Assembly (NCBI GenBank): GCA_038501625.1 | Contig: JAZAYU010000019.1 | Coordinates: 7,227,285 to 7,291,284 of the forward strand | DNA length: 64,000 bases | Direction: 5' to 3' | From: Corbicula japonica | Lineage: Eukaryota; Mollusca; Bivalvia; Venerida; Cyrenidae | Shown here: in pieces, positions 23,193 to 34,617 of the stretch | Numbering within the stretch: the first letter of the stretch is position 1 | How the letters are laid out: every line of letters begins with the position of its first letter | Position numbers and translations under genes: made by a program | Notes under the pieces: generated by a model | Told to the model about the DNA's origin: nothing | Database searches by the model: none | What the model saw: the letters and a program-made list of their open reading frames with translations, nothing else

Positions 23193-24875
23193 ATGCAATG
23201 AGGTAATCATGTGCGAACGAAAATAATTTTGATTGCCACAGGCAAACAACTGCTTAGAAATGCTGTCACAAACTTTACTGCAAATACAATTACCGGTATG
23301 TAAATAATCAGCAACATTTACGAACGACAAAGTAAAATAATTATTATTTACCGAACGCTAACATGTTCCAACATTTAAAATATATACTTATCTTTAATTT
23401 ATCGCTGTTATCACATTTCAGTAATTATTGCATCACACAAGCTTAAAATGACACGCGCACCCTACCAGGTAGATCAAACGTTTTTATAGCAAAGCCGAAA
23501 TAAACACGGATGGTTGTTTCGAGCCGACAACGTCTTTTGAAGTTGCGTTTGATGTTCGGCGGTATCAATTTTTTTTACCTCCATACAAAATAAACAGCAT
23601 GGTCTTGTTTTTGTAAGGGATACACTAATACATGCGGTTTTTATAAGTTAACGGCTGTCATATTATGCGGATTATAAATGTAATAATTAAAAATTAATGG
23701 AAATAAAATGCGGATTTCGTAAAAACCGATATCACCATCAAGGTAATTTTTTTAACTTATTTAAATCATGCAAACTGGCTTTTACCAGTGTTTTTCGTAT
23801 TTTATGGAACAAGTGGGGTCCACGAGTCGATCCCGTTTTATTTAATTACGCTTATATCAGATTGATTACTTCAAATAAAACGTGTATCGGTAAAATCACA
23901 GTGAAACTGTGAAAGCCAGATGACATGTTTAAGATTCCATTGGTAAAATTAGTGTCACCCTTAATTGGCAGCTTGGTATCACCTGCCTTAGAGGGTTTGT
24001 CACTTGACTAAGGTGTGAAAACTGAAAGCATGATACCATGTTTGAGATTCTTATGGAATGTTTGACAAGATATTGAGATGACACGGTCGACACGAATTTT
24101 ATTTAAAACTCGCACATTTTGGTCATTCCCGCCAATTTTCTCGAATATTACTCTTCAGTTAAAATGACTATACCTTCAAATTGTCAAACATAATAATTAC
24201 CATGGGTCAAACGTGTATCTACAACACTGAAAAAGTATAACTGGCTGTTGTTGCCTACGCTGAGGCACACGGGAACCGGCGATTCAAAATGGCAACCGGT
24301 CTGAAAAAGAGACCGCGGCTTATACATAGAGTTAGGCTTTTTTCACCCATTTCCATTGGGGTTTTGGGGGGTGCGGCTTATATACGAGTGCGGCTTATAT
24401 TTAGACGATGACGGTATACTGGTCGCACATGCGTAAAAAATGGGTATATTTGGAGGAAAGGGTTAATGTAATGTGATTTTACTGTATTATGAAACAGAAA
24501 TAAATTTATTGAAATCATTGCAATAAAATGAAATTAAACATCTTACATCTCTGGTGAAAATTCCTGTTTTTGTTTTTCCAAGATTACTGCACACATCTGA
24601 TATATCACATTTTTTAAAGTTTAAAAATTTAATAATAATTTTAATAATTTATATCTCATATCCATAAAATTATCACATTATATCACAACAAATTTGCATT
24701 ATCTTCACTGCAATCTAAATATCTGATGATTCGGGGAAAATCAAACAGTATTCAGAAGTCATGAATTTGTCAACCACTTCCTCGATGTTTATTTGTTAAA
24801 ATTAACACATTAAAATTGTAACCTCCCCAGAGGCAGTATATGCTCGATTTTTGTCTGGGTCAACAATCTGACAAA

Positions 24876-25117
24876 TTAACCCATTCCTGTATATATACGC
24901 ATTTTTACGCATGTGCGACCAGTGTAGATCCAGATCAGCTGGCACATCCGTGCCGTCTGATCAGGATCTGCACTGGTCGCATTTTGGTCTGAAATAACCT
25001 AATGAATCAAAAAGCGAACAGTTTAGATCCTGATCAGATGGCACAGATGTGCCGGCTGATCTGGATCTAAACTGTTCGCCCTAGCAATAAAGGTGTATCT
25101 GTACAGGAAATGGTTAA
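24876..25117. mobile_element. Palindromic TTAA MITE, reverse orientation, full length
   Basis: TTAACCCATTCCTGTATATA to GTACAGGAAATGGTTAA; both hairpins near consensus. Confidence 0.92.
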
Positions 25118-25486
25118 CAGTCTATATAGTTTGATCAAATGTTTTTTACAGCATTATTAATAATTTTACAAATTACTTTACAACCTTAAAACTTTGCTAA
25201 ATTTAAAGTATTTTAATTTAAAAAAAAAGAAATATACATATATCAGGAATAGCCACATCCAGTAGACACAATGGTCACATCTATAGAAGACACATCAAGT
25301 AGAAAGAATGACAAGGTATCACCTTTACCAACATAAACAATGACAATCAATAGTACCGGTTACTATAGTACTGCAATAATAAAAAGGTGGCAAGAAGCCC
25401 TTTTGCCACATTTATTATCTCTCTCAATGATATGCAGCATAAAATAATAACTTCTCAACACATCATCAAACAAAATATCTAAATCT

Positions 25487-25622
25487 CAGGGATTGGCCTA
25501 CTTGTAGTTGTGAGCTAGTTTTTCCATTTAAGGGATATGTTGTAGAAATATTCAGCTTTAAAAGGAAAGAGTTAACAGAGGGAAAAGTTTGTGATAACTA
25601 GGAGACTATCAGCCGATCCCTG
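25487..25622. mobile_element. 136-bp CAGG...CCTG MITE
   Basis: Termini CAGGGATTGGCC and GCCGATCCCTG; target duplication AATCT at 25482-25486 and 25623-25627. The ends resemble those of 13359-13535. Confidence 0.85.
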
Positions 25623-26174
25623 AATCTGAGCAAACTGAGAATAATTCAGAGATTTCAACAGAATGATGCAGATTCTTGCATTTTGATGCCAGCTTATTGG
25701 AATTCCTCCACTTTTGACCATGCCTATTTCTGAGGTTGGGATCATTTTGATCTGCAGAAGAATTTAGGAAAATTTCTAGAAGTTTGCAAGAAAATGATAA
25801 ATGTTGTGTCTTAGTTTCATTTAAAATAGGAACTGTATTATATTTATTGTTAGAAACTTGAAATGAATTAATATGTTAGTTCAAGCAATTTTATAAGAAG
25901 TTAAGTTCACAGACAAAACATGCCTCCTGATGTTCTCATTATGACCCCCTTGAAAATTCTCAACTGAAGTCAATTATGACCCCTGGTTTTCAAAAGCTAT
26001 TGAAATTCCTGATCATTCCAATAAAGGTTTGAAGAACCTTGCCTGTGTTGTGTTCCTTCTCCACCCCTACCCCCCCCCCCAAAAAAAAAATAAAAATAAA
26101 ATGAAACTAATCTAAATATATAAATTATGGTAAATATAATTATATAATATTGTTAACATGATTTTCTGACTCCA

Positions 26175-26811
26175 CAGGCACGTAGGAGCGATTTGAACAT
26201 TGGGCCCACAGAAGAGATGATTTTGGCTGCATAATATTATCATTGATATGTCGTTATAATAAGTTTCTTATTTTATAAAACAGTTATATATAATCATTGG
26301 TGTAAATAAAACGTTTAAATCATCATATTCGACTACTGAAATACTGAAATCAACAATAAGATCACGGTTCAGAAATTAGACAGACAATACATACATAGAT
26401 CTTCATATGCAAAAGTAATCATTGTACAAAGATCGGATAACAAAAGATTCATCCGTAGTAGTGTCATATCCATATTTACTGAATATTCCTTAGGAAATGA
26501 TGTTAATTTTATGAAATAAAATATTATACAATTTTGAGCGCTTTCTTGAACTTTGCCAATTATGATATTCAAATATTACATTGTTTCGCGCTACTTATTT
26601 CGATACATTTAACCTGGGTTAAAATATTAGACCCAGATTTAACTTAGATTAATAACAATTTTGAGGTAAACATGACCTTATTATATCATGATTGTAATTT
26701 TCATGGCATTGCATAATTGCCAAGAAATCCTATTGTAAAGTCTTGGTCGCCGGGGCTGCAACTTGCCGAAATATTGGGGCCGGGGCCGCGACTCCTGCTC
26801 CTACGCGCCTG
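26175..26811. mobile_element. 637-bp CAGG...CCTG element
   Basis: Termini CAGGCACGTAGGAGC and GCTCCTACGCGCCTG; target duplication CTCCA at 26170-26174 and 26812-26816. Near the right end is a GC-rich stretch (GGGGCCGGGGCCGCG) unlike its AT-rich surroundings. No transposase seen. Confidence 0.85.
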
Positions 26812-27302
26812 CTCCAATGTACCAGAATATCTGCAATCTTTGCAAGTTTGCTTTTATATTTGTACACTAATGTTATTTTCCTAGAGCAAATGTTTTGGCT
26901 TTCAACATAGTACATGATGTCACAACATCACTAAACATTTGATATAACATAAACATGATGTTCAATGCTGCAAGGACTTGGGAAAAATTTGGCACTAATT
27001 TTATAATTTATAAAGTCACATAGCTATTTGAAGATCAAGGCTAACTTAATCGGACAAAAACCGTCTTGACAAGTATGGTGTGGCATTTACAATCCCAGTA
27101 ATCTAAATGTGAACAAGAAATTTATTTGCAATTGCTACTGTAACACAGGTTCAAGGAGCCTGTATTGATTCCAAGTTGACAAAATTAATGTCTGAAAGTC
27201 AAGGTTATTAAATACATTGCTTTGATGCCTTAGGTCTTCGCTAAGGTTACACATTTTTTTCCAAAACTGCCACATCTGGCCCTGATGATGGAATTATCAG
27301 CA

Positions 27303-27527
27303 TTAACCTTTTCCTCCATATATACACATTTTAACTTGTGTGCAACCAGTGCAGATCCAGATCAGCCAGCACATCCATGCTGTTTGATCAGGACCTGCAT
27401 TCTGTTTGATGTTTTGGTAAGAAATAACATAATAAATCAAAAGACAAAGACTGAAAGAGTGTAGATCTGGATCAGATGGCATGGATATGCCAGCAGATCT
27501 GGATCTACAATTTTTACCCAAGGTTAA
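27303..27527. mobile_element. Palindromic TTAA MITE, right terminus eroded
   Basis: TTAACCTTTTCCTCCATATA; hairpins readable (GATCCAGATCAGCCAGCAC; GCAGATCTGGATCTAC). Confidence 0.82.
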
Positions 27528-27655
27528 GCATTTAGCTGTGATATACCATACCCACCATAGGCAGAATCTGACTCAGACATTTGCAAATGCATGTCACCAG
27601 TTATGAAGAGAAGAAAGTAGCAGTTGAACTTGTATAAAGTATAAAGTTGTTGCTA

Positions 27656-27968
27656 ATAACCTTTTACTCCATATATACTGATTTTGGTGTGAGCGACCAG
27701 CATAGATCCAGATCAGCTAGCATATCTGAGCCATCAGATCTGGATCTACACTGGTTGCTTCTTGGTCAGAAATAAACTTAAAAATGAATCTATAGACAAA
27801 CACAAATGTGCCAGCTAATCTGGAATTACACTGTACATTTTTTTGGTAAAAAATAACCTAATGAAACACAAAAGTGTTACTAAGATCCCGATCACATGGC
27901 ACATATGTGCTTGTTGATCTGGATCTACTCTGTTTGCCCATGGGATAACAACCATCCCATGGGGTTAA
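27656..27968. mobile_element. Palindromic TTAA MITE, long diverged copy
   Basis: Three arm sets between ACCTTTTACTCCATATAT and CCCATGGGGTTAA; probably a worn three-hairpin form. Confidence 0.75.
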
Positions 27969-28311
27969 GGGTGATTACATGTATCTACAATAAATCTCAA
28001 ACTGAGTATTGCTTTATCTATCAGCATGATTAAGAACACATCTTATGCCTATCAAGATTGCTTAAGGCTGAACTGATCATTATTTGCTGATCATTTTCTA
28101 GGTTAATAGACCTGGTTCTTTGACTTTGGATCTCTTTACCCTGTTTTGAGTCTCCGGTAATTTAGCAGACAGAGTAATCTTTCCTGATTGCTTCCTAGAT
28201 GACAAGCATGTGAAATGTGGAAGATCACCAGAATTCAAATGAGGTGGATTTCTTCATTTTGATGCAATTGTTTGAATTCTACCACTTTTGTTGAGGTCAT
28301 GTTAACCCCTT

Positions 28312-28527
28312 TACTCAATAGATACCGTTTTAACACATGGGCGAACACTTTAGATCCAGATCAGCTATCTGCAATCTGATTCAGGACCTAAACTGTTCGC
28401 TTTTAGATTCACTAAGTTATTTCAGACCAAGAGAAAAACATTGTTGATTGATGGAACAGCTGAGCAATCTGGTCTGGATCTAAACTAAACTTGTAATAAA
28501 AGGCAAATATATGGAGTTGTAGAGTTT
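28312..28527. mobile_element. Palindromic TTAA MITE, diverged
   Basis: TTAACCCCTTTACTCAATAG; hairpin 1 readable (GCGAACACTTTAGATCC / GGACCTAAACTGTTCGC). Confidence 0.75.
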
Positions 28528-28770
28528 TGTTGTAGAAAACCTCTCAGTTTTTATTTCATTTACCTTTCTTAAATCTTTGAGAAGAAAAATGAATCATCAT
28601 AAGTATTTTTAAGTCTTTCGTATGCATCATAAACTTTCTTTCAAACACCATATAGTTCAAACTGATTACACAGGGCTTTCACAAGAGGGACACTTGGGAG
28701 AAGTGGTCTCCTAAAAATGACCTGACTTCTCCCTTCTTAGAGCTATGGAAGAAGTATATATACTTTTTTT

Positions 28771-28840
28771 TTGGCATGTGCTTACAGTGTAGATTCAAAT
28801 CAGCTGAATACATCTGATCGGGATCTACAAGATTTGCGTA
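28771..28840. mobile_element. Palindromic TTAA MITE fragment
   Basis: ACAGTGTAGATTCAAATCAG and GATCGGGATCTACAAG only. Confidence 0.55.
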
Positions 28841-29879
28841 AATTTGATTATTGCGGTTATTGGAATAAAAATATACACAAGTCCTTTTTAGGAAAAATGC
28901 ATGTACTGATTGAGTCATTCTAAGCTCACAAAACAAACTACCATATACTACCGGATTACAGTCAAAACGGCCTCACGTAAAAACGGCCTCAGGTTAAAAC
29001 GGCCTCATTTTGGTTAAAACGGCCTCACTTTCAGAAAAATATTGGTTAAAACGGCCTCACTATTTTTTAAGTAGATGACCTATGTTTGAAATACATTTTT
29101 TTAAAGATGTTGTAGTATATTGATGTGAAGAAAGAAATAGACACAACAAATTGTTGCCATTATCATATTACTTGAGTGCGCATTTGAAAAGATTTTGTGT
29201 TGTTTAGATTTTGTGAATTTATGTAAATAGAAAGAGAATTGTTTCTAGTTACTTTTCTTTACTGTTCTAACTTGCGTTAATAAATGCGAAACGAAGATAC
29301 ATTTATGTGTGCAAAGGTTCATTAACCGGCATTTTGACAGAGATTTTAATATTTTTATTTTACTGATGTCAGTGCAATGACAGCTCAAGACGGCCCTTAA
29401 TTCAGAAAACATTTCAAACAGAATACTGGAGATGGTGTACATTGATAATGAAATAAACACAGAAGAAAAAGAATTAAACCTTTAATTAATATACCAAAAG
29501 TTTAATGATGACCAAAAATATATCGAAGTAAAGATTTAAATATTGACTATTAGTTGCTTCTATACACCACAATTAACAGACCAACTGGGCAAGTGACGAT
29601 CTTGTAGAATTTCAGTTTGCACACACGTAAAAAGAGTCCTTCACACCTACTCAACAGGACACCACTATTTTTGGGACTGACTGGCAAGTGAGAATATCCT
29701 GTCAATTACTGGCAATTAATAGTAACGGGGTGGTGTTCAAAATTGTATTAATCGGTAACATATACACCATGTCGTAACACCTACGCAATGTCCTCTCTTC
29801 AATTTTTCTAACAACATTATCCTTTATGCTGTACCATTCAAACATTATTTTAATGGAAAACAAAATGAAATATTCATAA
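28841..29879. other. No gene seen apart from the ACGGCCTCA cluster
   Basis: Short open frames here lack splice or composition support. Confidence 0.45.
28972..29060. repeat. Cluster of five AAAACGGCCTCA motifs
   Basis: CAAAACGGCCTCAC, AAAAACGGCCTCAG, then three copies of GGTTAAAACGGCCTCA at unequal spacing (15-30 bp). Irregular spacing argues against a simple satellite. Confidence 0.85.
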
Positions 29880-30291
29880 GGCCAAACTTAAAATATTTTT
29901 TGTTTCCCCATCCCGACCCAAGCAGATAGAGTATGGGTAGGTAGGTAGGTCAAATACTTTTTTTTATTCTTTTCCAGAATAATGATTTACGCATAGAAAT
30001 TCTAGGAATAACTGTAAGGAGAACACCAACACTCTTAAATACTAAGTTTACATGTACAAAAGATGAATGCCCTGCTGTAAAATGATCACTCCCTACTGTT
30101 CTAATACTTACTTGCGAAGGGTTTGGTATACAAACTTAGTCGACAAAGATGCACTTTTGTTTCAGGTTTTTTCGTAACAAATAAGAAAAAAATATGATTT
30201 TGGTTTCGGCGATAAAATTTTTCGAATCGCGACGATTTTTTCGGGTCGGTCGTGGATGGGGAAACAAACAATATTTTATTTTAGGCCTAAA
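29880..30291. mobile_element. ~410-bp TIR element (AGGCC ... TTTGTTTCCCCATCC)
   Basis: Inverted ends of about 36 bp: TAAAATATTTTTTGTTTCCC then CATCC at left; GGATGGGGAAACAAACAATA then TTTTA and AGGCC at right. A GGTA microsatellite run (29937-29951) lies inside. No ORF. Confidence 0.75.
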
Positions 30292-30851
30292 AATGTAACA
30301 ATAATTGAATAACTTTAAATCATTTACTAAATAAACGATTATTGCAAAGTAGTTTCCTTATAAATTTTAATTGATGCAAAATACAAGATTTTATAAGTGA
30401 CGTGAAAATATACCAAATGTCAAGACTACTGAAACCTACGATTTTTACCTTTTTCCCCTACCCTTTTCTCTAACAAATACATAGCTCTAGTTCAGAAACA
30501 GATTATCTTTTTCAATTTCCTTAAAATTTTTAATTTAAACACGTACTTCTATTATCACTAAAGTTACATATGTATTACAATTTTTATTGTCGTTATCACT
30601 ATCAATATTGTTTAGTAGTTTGGTGAAAATTACTGTTTGAAATTTGTTAATCTATATTAACATCAGTAATATAATAATAATTAGGTAAATATTAACAGGA
30701 TTAAATTAGGTTTTCCAGAGACCTATATATATAAATAGATTCGCATCTCTCTATTACTGATATAAGAAATCTCGTTTTTTAACGTGGATTCGACGAGAAT
30801 CTCGTCACGCGATCGGTTGCCCTACATTTTACATAGAAACCGTTAAAAGTA

Positions 30852-30882
30852 CGCGCATGCGCATACTGCGTAGGGCAAAAAA
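30852..30882 (+). repeat. Left inverted repeat beside the THAP exon, with GCGCATGCGC
   Basis: 31 bp matching the reverse complement of 31661-31691 at 28 of 31 positions. It contains the palindrome GCGCATGCGC (30853-30862), the NRF1 consensus core, then TGCGTAGGGCAAAAAA. It is either a transposon terminal repeat or part of a CpG-type promoter. Confidence 0.8.
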
Positions 30883-30989
30883 TTCGATAACAAGGAAGCT
30901 ATAACAAAGGAATATTGATTTTATCAGTGTGTTTGAAAGATTTATCTTGTAATTTGTGATAACTTTTGAATTAAAAGTGACAATAAGAC

Positions 30990-31209
30990 ATGCCATCATC
31001 ATGTTGTGCCCCAGGCTGTACAAGGCGATTAGTAAAAGGGACAAACGAAGTGAAAATGTTCAGACTGCCCATGTCCGATCCCGAAAGACTGAACAAATGG
31101 ATCGTAAAAAATGGAAGGCTACCAGCTCTTGGAAATAAGAGTGTGCGTCCAGATGGACTTTGGCAGCCAAAAGATCACGACAGGGTGTGCAACATGCATT
31201 TTGTGACAG
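30990..31209 (+). CDS. THAP-type zinc finger exon
   Basis: The ATG-started reading frame has a C2CH THAP signature: C6, C10 (CAPGC), then C67 and H70 (VCNMHF), with the family's usual FRLP at 24-27 and W37. THAP domains bind DNA and occur in transcription factors and in transposases (P element, Kolobok, some Harbinger-like). A donor (ACAG|GTAATT) follows 31209, just where many invertebrate THAP proteins are interrupted after FVTG, so the longer open frame to 31364 is probably intron. No following exon completing the domain was found nearby. The exon lies between two 31-bp inverted repeats, so it may be transposon-borne. Confidence 0.72.
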
Positions 31210-31660
31210 GTAATTACAAACCATTGGGAAAATATCGTTTTATTTTTACCCCACCCACTATCTACAACCAGTTGGGGCCGTCGTATTTCACTTGTGATGA
31301 AAGAAAATTGTTTCTGATCTGGATTTATACTGTCTATCTCTTAGCAAAACATAACCAAATTTAATGACAGAAAACATTGTTGATAACAAACTATGGATGT
31401 ACCGAATCGGCGAATGATCTTGATGTTGATTTTAAACTTTAAAATTAAAGTATCTTGTCATTTCGTACCCATACATATTTGGTCATAGCGCAACTATTCA
31501 CAAGTCTATAACTTAATTTTTGTAACATTTATTTAGAGAAAATAAAAGTTTTGAAATAGCAACATGTTCCGACATATCTAGATTTACACAATGATAAACT
31601 ATTAGCGTAATTACTCATTTTGATTTAATTTATCTTTGAATTGTTGTTCTTCGTATGCAG

Positions 31661-31691
31661 TTTTTTGCCCTACGCACAACGCGCATGCGCG
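31661..31691 (-). repeat. Right inverted repeat beside the THAP exon, with GCGCATGCGC
   Basis: Inverted partner of 30852-30882: TTTTTTGCCCTACGCA, then GCGCATGCGC at 31681-31690. The pair encloses 840 bp holding the THAP exon. No convincing target-site duplication is visible outside either copy. Confidence 0.8.
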
Positions 31692-32199
31692 AAATTGGCT
31701 TTCGTTGGTAACGAACCGATTTAACCCGAAAAGGTCTATATGATGTTACACTACCCACGCTTTATATATATATGGTTTGAAATAGAGAAAAGTGTGTACA
31801 TCAACCATCCAGCATGCTTGTTTGTTTCCCCTAATGTTTTTTTGTATTTTAATCTATGGTTTATAATCTCTTTTCAGAGACTTGATGAGAATGTACCTGA
31901 ATTAGAGGAAGAGATTGAGGAAGAAATCTACACGGCAACCCCACTCATGTTGGAGCAGGAGAGCATGAATAAATGTATATATTTAAGGATTATTAAAATG
32001 TTCAAAGTGAAATGATTGTTTGTGTTTATTTTAAAAAAATGCTTTCAGAAAAGAAATCAGCTTTGTACTTAGCCATTTTATTGCTACTCAAATAAATGTT
32101 TTGTGAGCATGTGCTAGAATCTAGATGCACCAAGTTGGTCATTTACATATATATAAACCATTCTTTATGTCAAAGGGAGTCACTTTCTATTCGACCAAT

Positions 32200-32400
32200 G
32201 TCAAAACATGACAGTGTATTTGGATTTCACACACTGACAGTTTATTAAGTTCCCCTACCTGTCAATTTGGCACTGGAGACTTGTCACATGCTATTGGGCC
32301 AGTCTTAACACTGTAAACATGACAGTGTATTTGATTTGGTGTTCACACCATGCCAGTGTATTAAGTTCCCGTACCTGTCAGCGAGGATCTGGAGACTACT
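32200..32400. repeat. ~115-bp direct repeat
   Basis: CATGACAGTGTATTTG occurs at about 32207 and 32319, and TATTAAGTTCCC with TACCTGTCA follows in both. Diverged tandem duplication; no function assigned. Confidence 0.7.
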
Positions 32401-33341
32401 TGGCTGAGATAATGGTGAAGACCACCCTAAATCTCATTCAATATCAGTATCAATTCTAAATGTAACACAATAAAACACGAACCAAAGTTAAATGAGATGC
32501 CGATTTTCTCCAATCATTATAGCTTTATTCAGACATAAAAATTAATTAAAAAAACAGCAAACAAATCACCCGGGAGGCAATAAACAACAACAACAACAAA
32601 GAAACGAGTATTTCTTCGTAAAATATTTAATTTCATATCGTTTATTTCGGCTATTACAAGCACTTTAAAAAAATCTTTGATGAAAGAATAACTTCTTTTG
32701 ATAATATAAGCATTAAAATGTTTACTTTTATTTAAAATATTTTATTAATTACAAGTTTTCATGATCAATAAAATGAAAGTTTCTGATTTATGAATTAACA
32801 GCCATATTGATTACTATGACGCGGTTAGCGATCACCTGACTCGCCGAGATAACGCAGGCCGCGTGCACATGCGAGATAAAGCGAAGACGCTTATCTTTGT
32901 ATAATATAGGTCTTTGGGTTTTCCTTAAAAACACAAAGCATGCTATTTTACAAAGAAATTTAATATAATTATAAGAAAAATTAACTAATAATTATTATAG
33001 ACACCTGCACAAATTAGTATGATAATCAAAAATTGTCAATCAAGGATGTGCGGTGGTAGATAATAAAGATGGCGAAATTAACCACACTGAATACTGGATG
33101 TCTTTTTCAATGAACAATATGCATTAATTTTATATTGGACAATCATTGTTTTTTGATGAAAATAAAACAAGTATTAATTACTGTTTGTTGGGGGGGGGGA
33201 TATAAAAAAGCTGGCTACGCCCCTGAACTATGCTATAAGATCGTTGTTATTGTTTACCTGGTATGGAAAGCAAAATTGCTAGTCAATGAAACAGTAATGT
33301 GTCATGGGATCTCCTCAGGGCGATAAAGCCATAGTCCTATA

Positions 33342-33402
33342 AATAAGACCTGACATAACTTATTTATCATTTTTTCATTTTCTTGTTATGTCAGGTCTTA
33401 TC
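33342..33402. repeat. 17-bp perfect inverted repeat (hairpin)
   Basis: ATAAGACCTGACATAAC and GTTATGTCAGGTCTTAT enclose a 27-nt AT-rich loop. No gene is adjacent, so it is more likely a small foldback repeat than a terminator. Confidence 0.85.
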
Positions 33403-34527
33403 GTTTTACGTCAGTTCGCTATAGCAGACAGCGACAACAAATTTTGTCGCTGATATAATGCCTTATAATGGTCATTTAAGCTAACAAAACTTGAAATATC
33501 TTGTAGAAAACAACAGATATCAATGAAATAATCCCTAATCTTTGAAACACAACCAAAAATATAAACTACACTTACTTGTCATAAGAGAATTTTAATGTAA
33601 TTTATTGTCAACATAAGTTCTACAGGCCACAGCTTTCAATTGTAATCCAAAGTATCAGAGGTACATGCTTGATAGTAAAGGGCAAAATATAAAACGGCAA
33701 GCATGAAGTCTAAAGTATTTGGACTAGATAAAGCCACAGCTTAGAAAGGAAGTGCTTTAAATGCACATTTTTAATGACAAATGCACATGAATTAGGCAAG
33801 TACAACATTTATTGTTATAGGTTACCCACTGGCAAACCTGTCATAGCATCGCGAAATCTTGTGCTGAAATACTGTAAAAACCTGGATCGCAATACCTACA
33901 CATTGCCAATGTTGGAAATCAAAACGCCTTATCTTTGTTTGAAGTTCGTACTGTGATCAACCTTCTAAAATACCGAATAAAAGTCTCTCAAAACATTTGC
34001 TTGCTGCATATTGCAGAAGAAAGTCAATGTCATAGTTGTTTTCATGACGTGCAATTTACACGCTACCACCGGCAAGCTTTCAACAAAAAACTTTTCTAGA
34101 TTTAGCAGCAAAAAAGACCCATAATCTGAAGACTAAACGAAAATTTTGATCACGAAGTAAGTAAAACGTGTACTATTTTTACGTTTATATTTTAAAATAC
34201 CTGAACTTGGACGCTCAGATTACGCTCAAATGTTCTCTCCTGGTCGGCGACACCGGTCAATTTGACGTGATGTGATGATTGCCGGATACACCTTCAACCG
34301 ATCAGCTGGTTCTATCCGGATCCCGGATCATCTCCGTGAAAGATGAACATACTGTTAATATGTTGTTATATTACTTAGACAGTTTCTGCATAAAACAGGG
34401 ATTCCACTAGCTACTTAATCTATTGGGTCAAATTTATTCGGTGTTAAAAGCTCTTTAGAGTTAATTGTTGATTATCAAACTCTATCCAAATAAAATTTAC
34501 TTGACTTGACTTGTCATCTTTTAAGCC

Positions 34528-34599
34528 TTAACCCTTTCCTCCATAGACACACCTTTATTGCCTTGGGTGAACATGCATATATATGGAGGAAAAGGTTAA
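34528..34599. mobile_element. Palindromic TTAA MITE, 72-bp deletion form with both hairpins lost
   Basis: TTAACCCTTTCCTCCATAGA and CACACCTTTATTGC join directly to CATATATATGGAGGAAAAGG then TTAA. Both ends are well preserved. Confidence 0.9.
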
Positions 34600-34617
34600 A
34601 GGGATTCTGCACAGAGA

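Larger units (their letters stand above)
20929..24414. mobile_element. TA-target TIR transposon split by a LINE
   Basis: Terminal inverted repeats of about 29 bp: CCGTCATCGTTTGAATATAA... at 20929 and its near complement ending at 24414, each bordered by TA (20927-20928, 24415-24416). GTGCGGCTTATA motifs lie near both ends. No transposase was recognised in the parts outside the LINE, so it is non-autonomous or eroded. TA duplication and TIRs suggest the Tc1/mariner group, without proof. It is inserted in the right hairpin of a palindromic MITE whose halves resume on both sides. Confidence 0.85.
20763..24466. mobile_element. Palindromic TTAA MITE split by a 3.5-kb nest
   Basis: Left part 20763-20928 (TTAACCCTTTCCTCCACAGA ... 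CTGATCTGGATTTA) and right part 24415-24466 (TATACTGGTCGCACATGCGT ... GGAGGAAAGGGTTAA) form one copy. Confidence 0.9.
31692..34527. other. Region downstream of the THAP exon, no confirmed exon
   Basis: A possible exon starts at 31878 after TCTTTTCAG (RLDENVPELEEEIEEEIYTA), but its phase (0) does not fit the THAP exon (phase 1). The rest is AT-rich with the hairpin at 33342 and the duplication at 32200. Confidence 0.4.

Noticed and set aside
31740..32015. Exon following the THAP exon (RLDENVPELEEEIEEE)
   Set aside because: Acceptor is plausible, but its phase does not match the THAP donor, and it does not supply the rest of the domain.
33774..33956. 60-codon frame after an acceptor-like TTGTTATAG
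   Set aside because: No matching donor or partner exon; composition not convincing.
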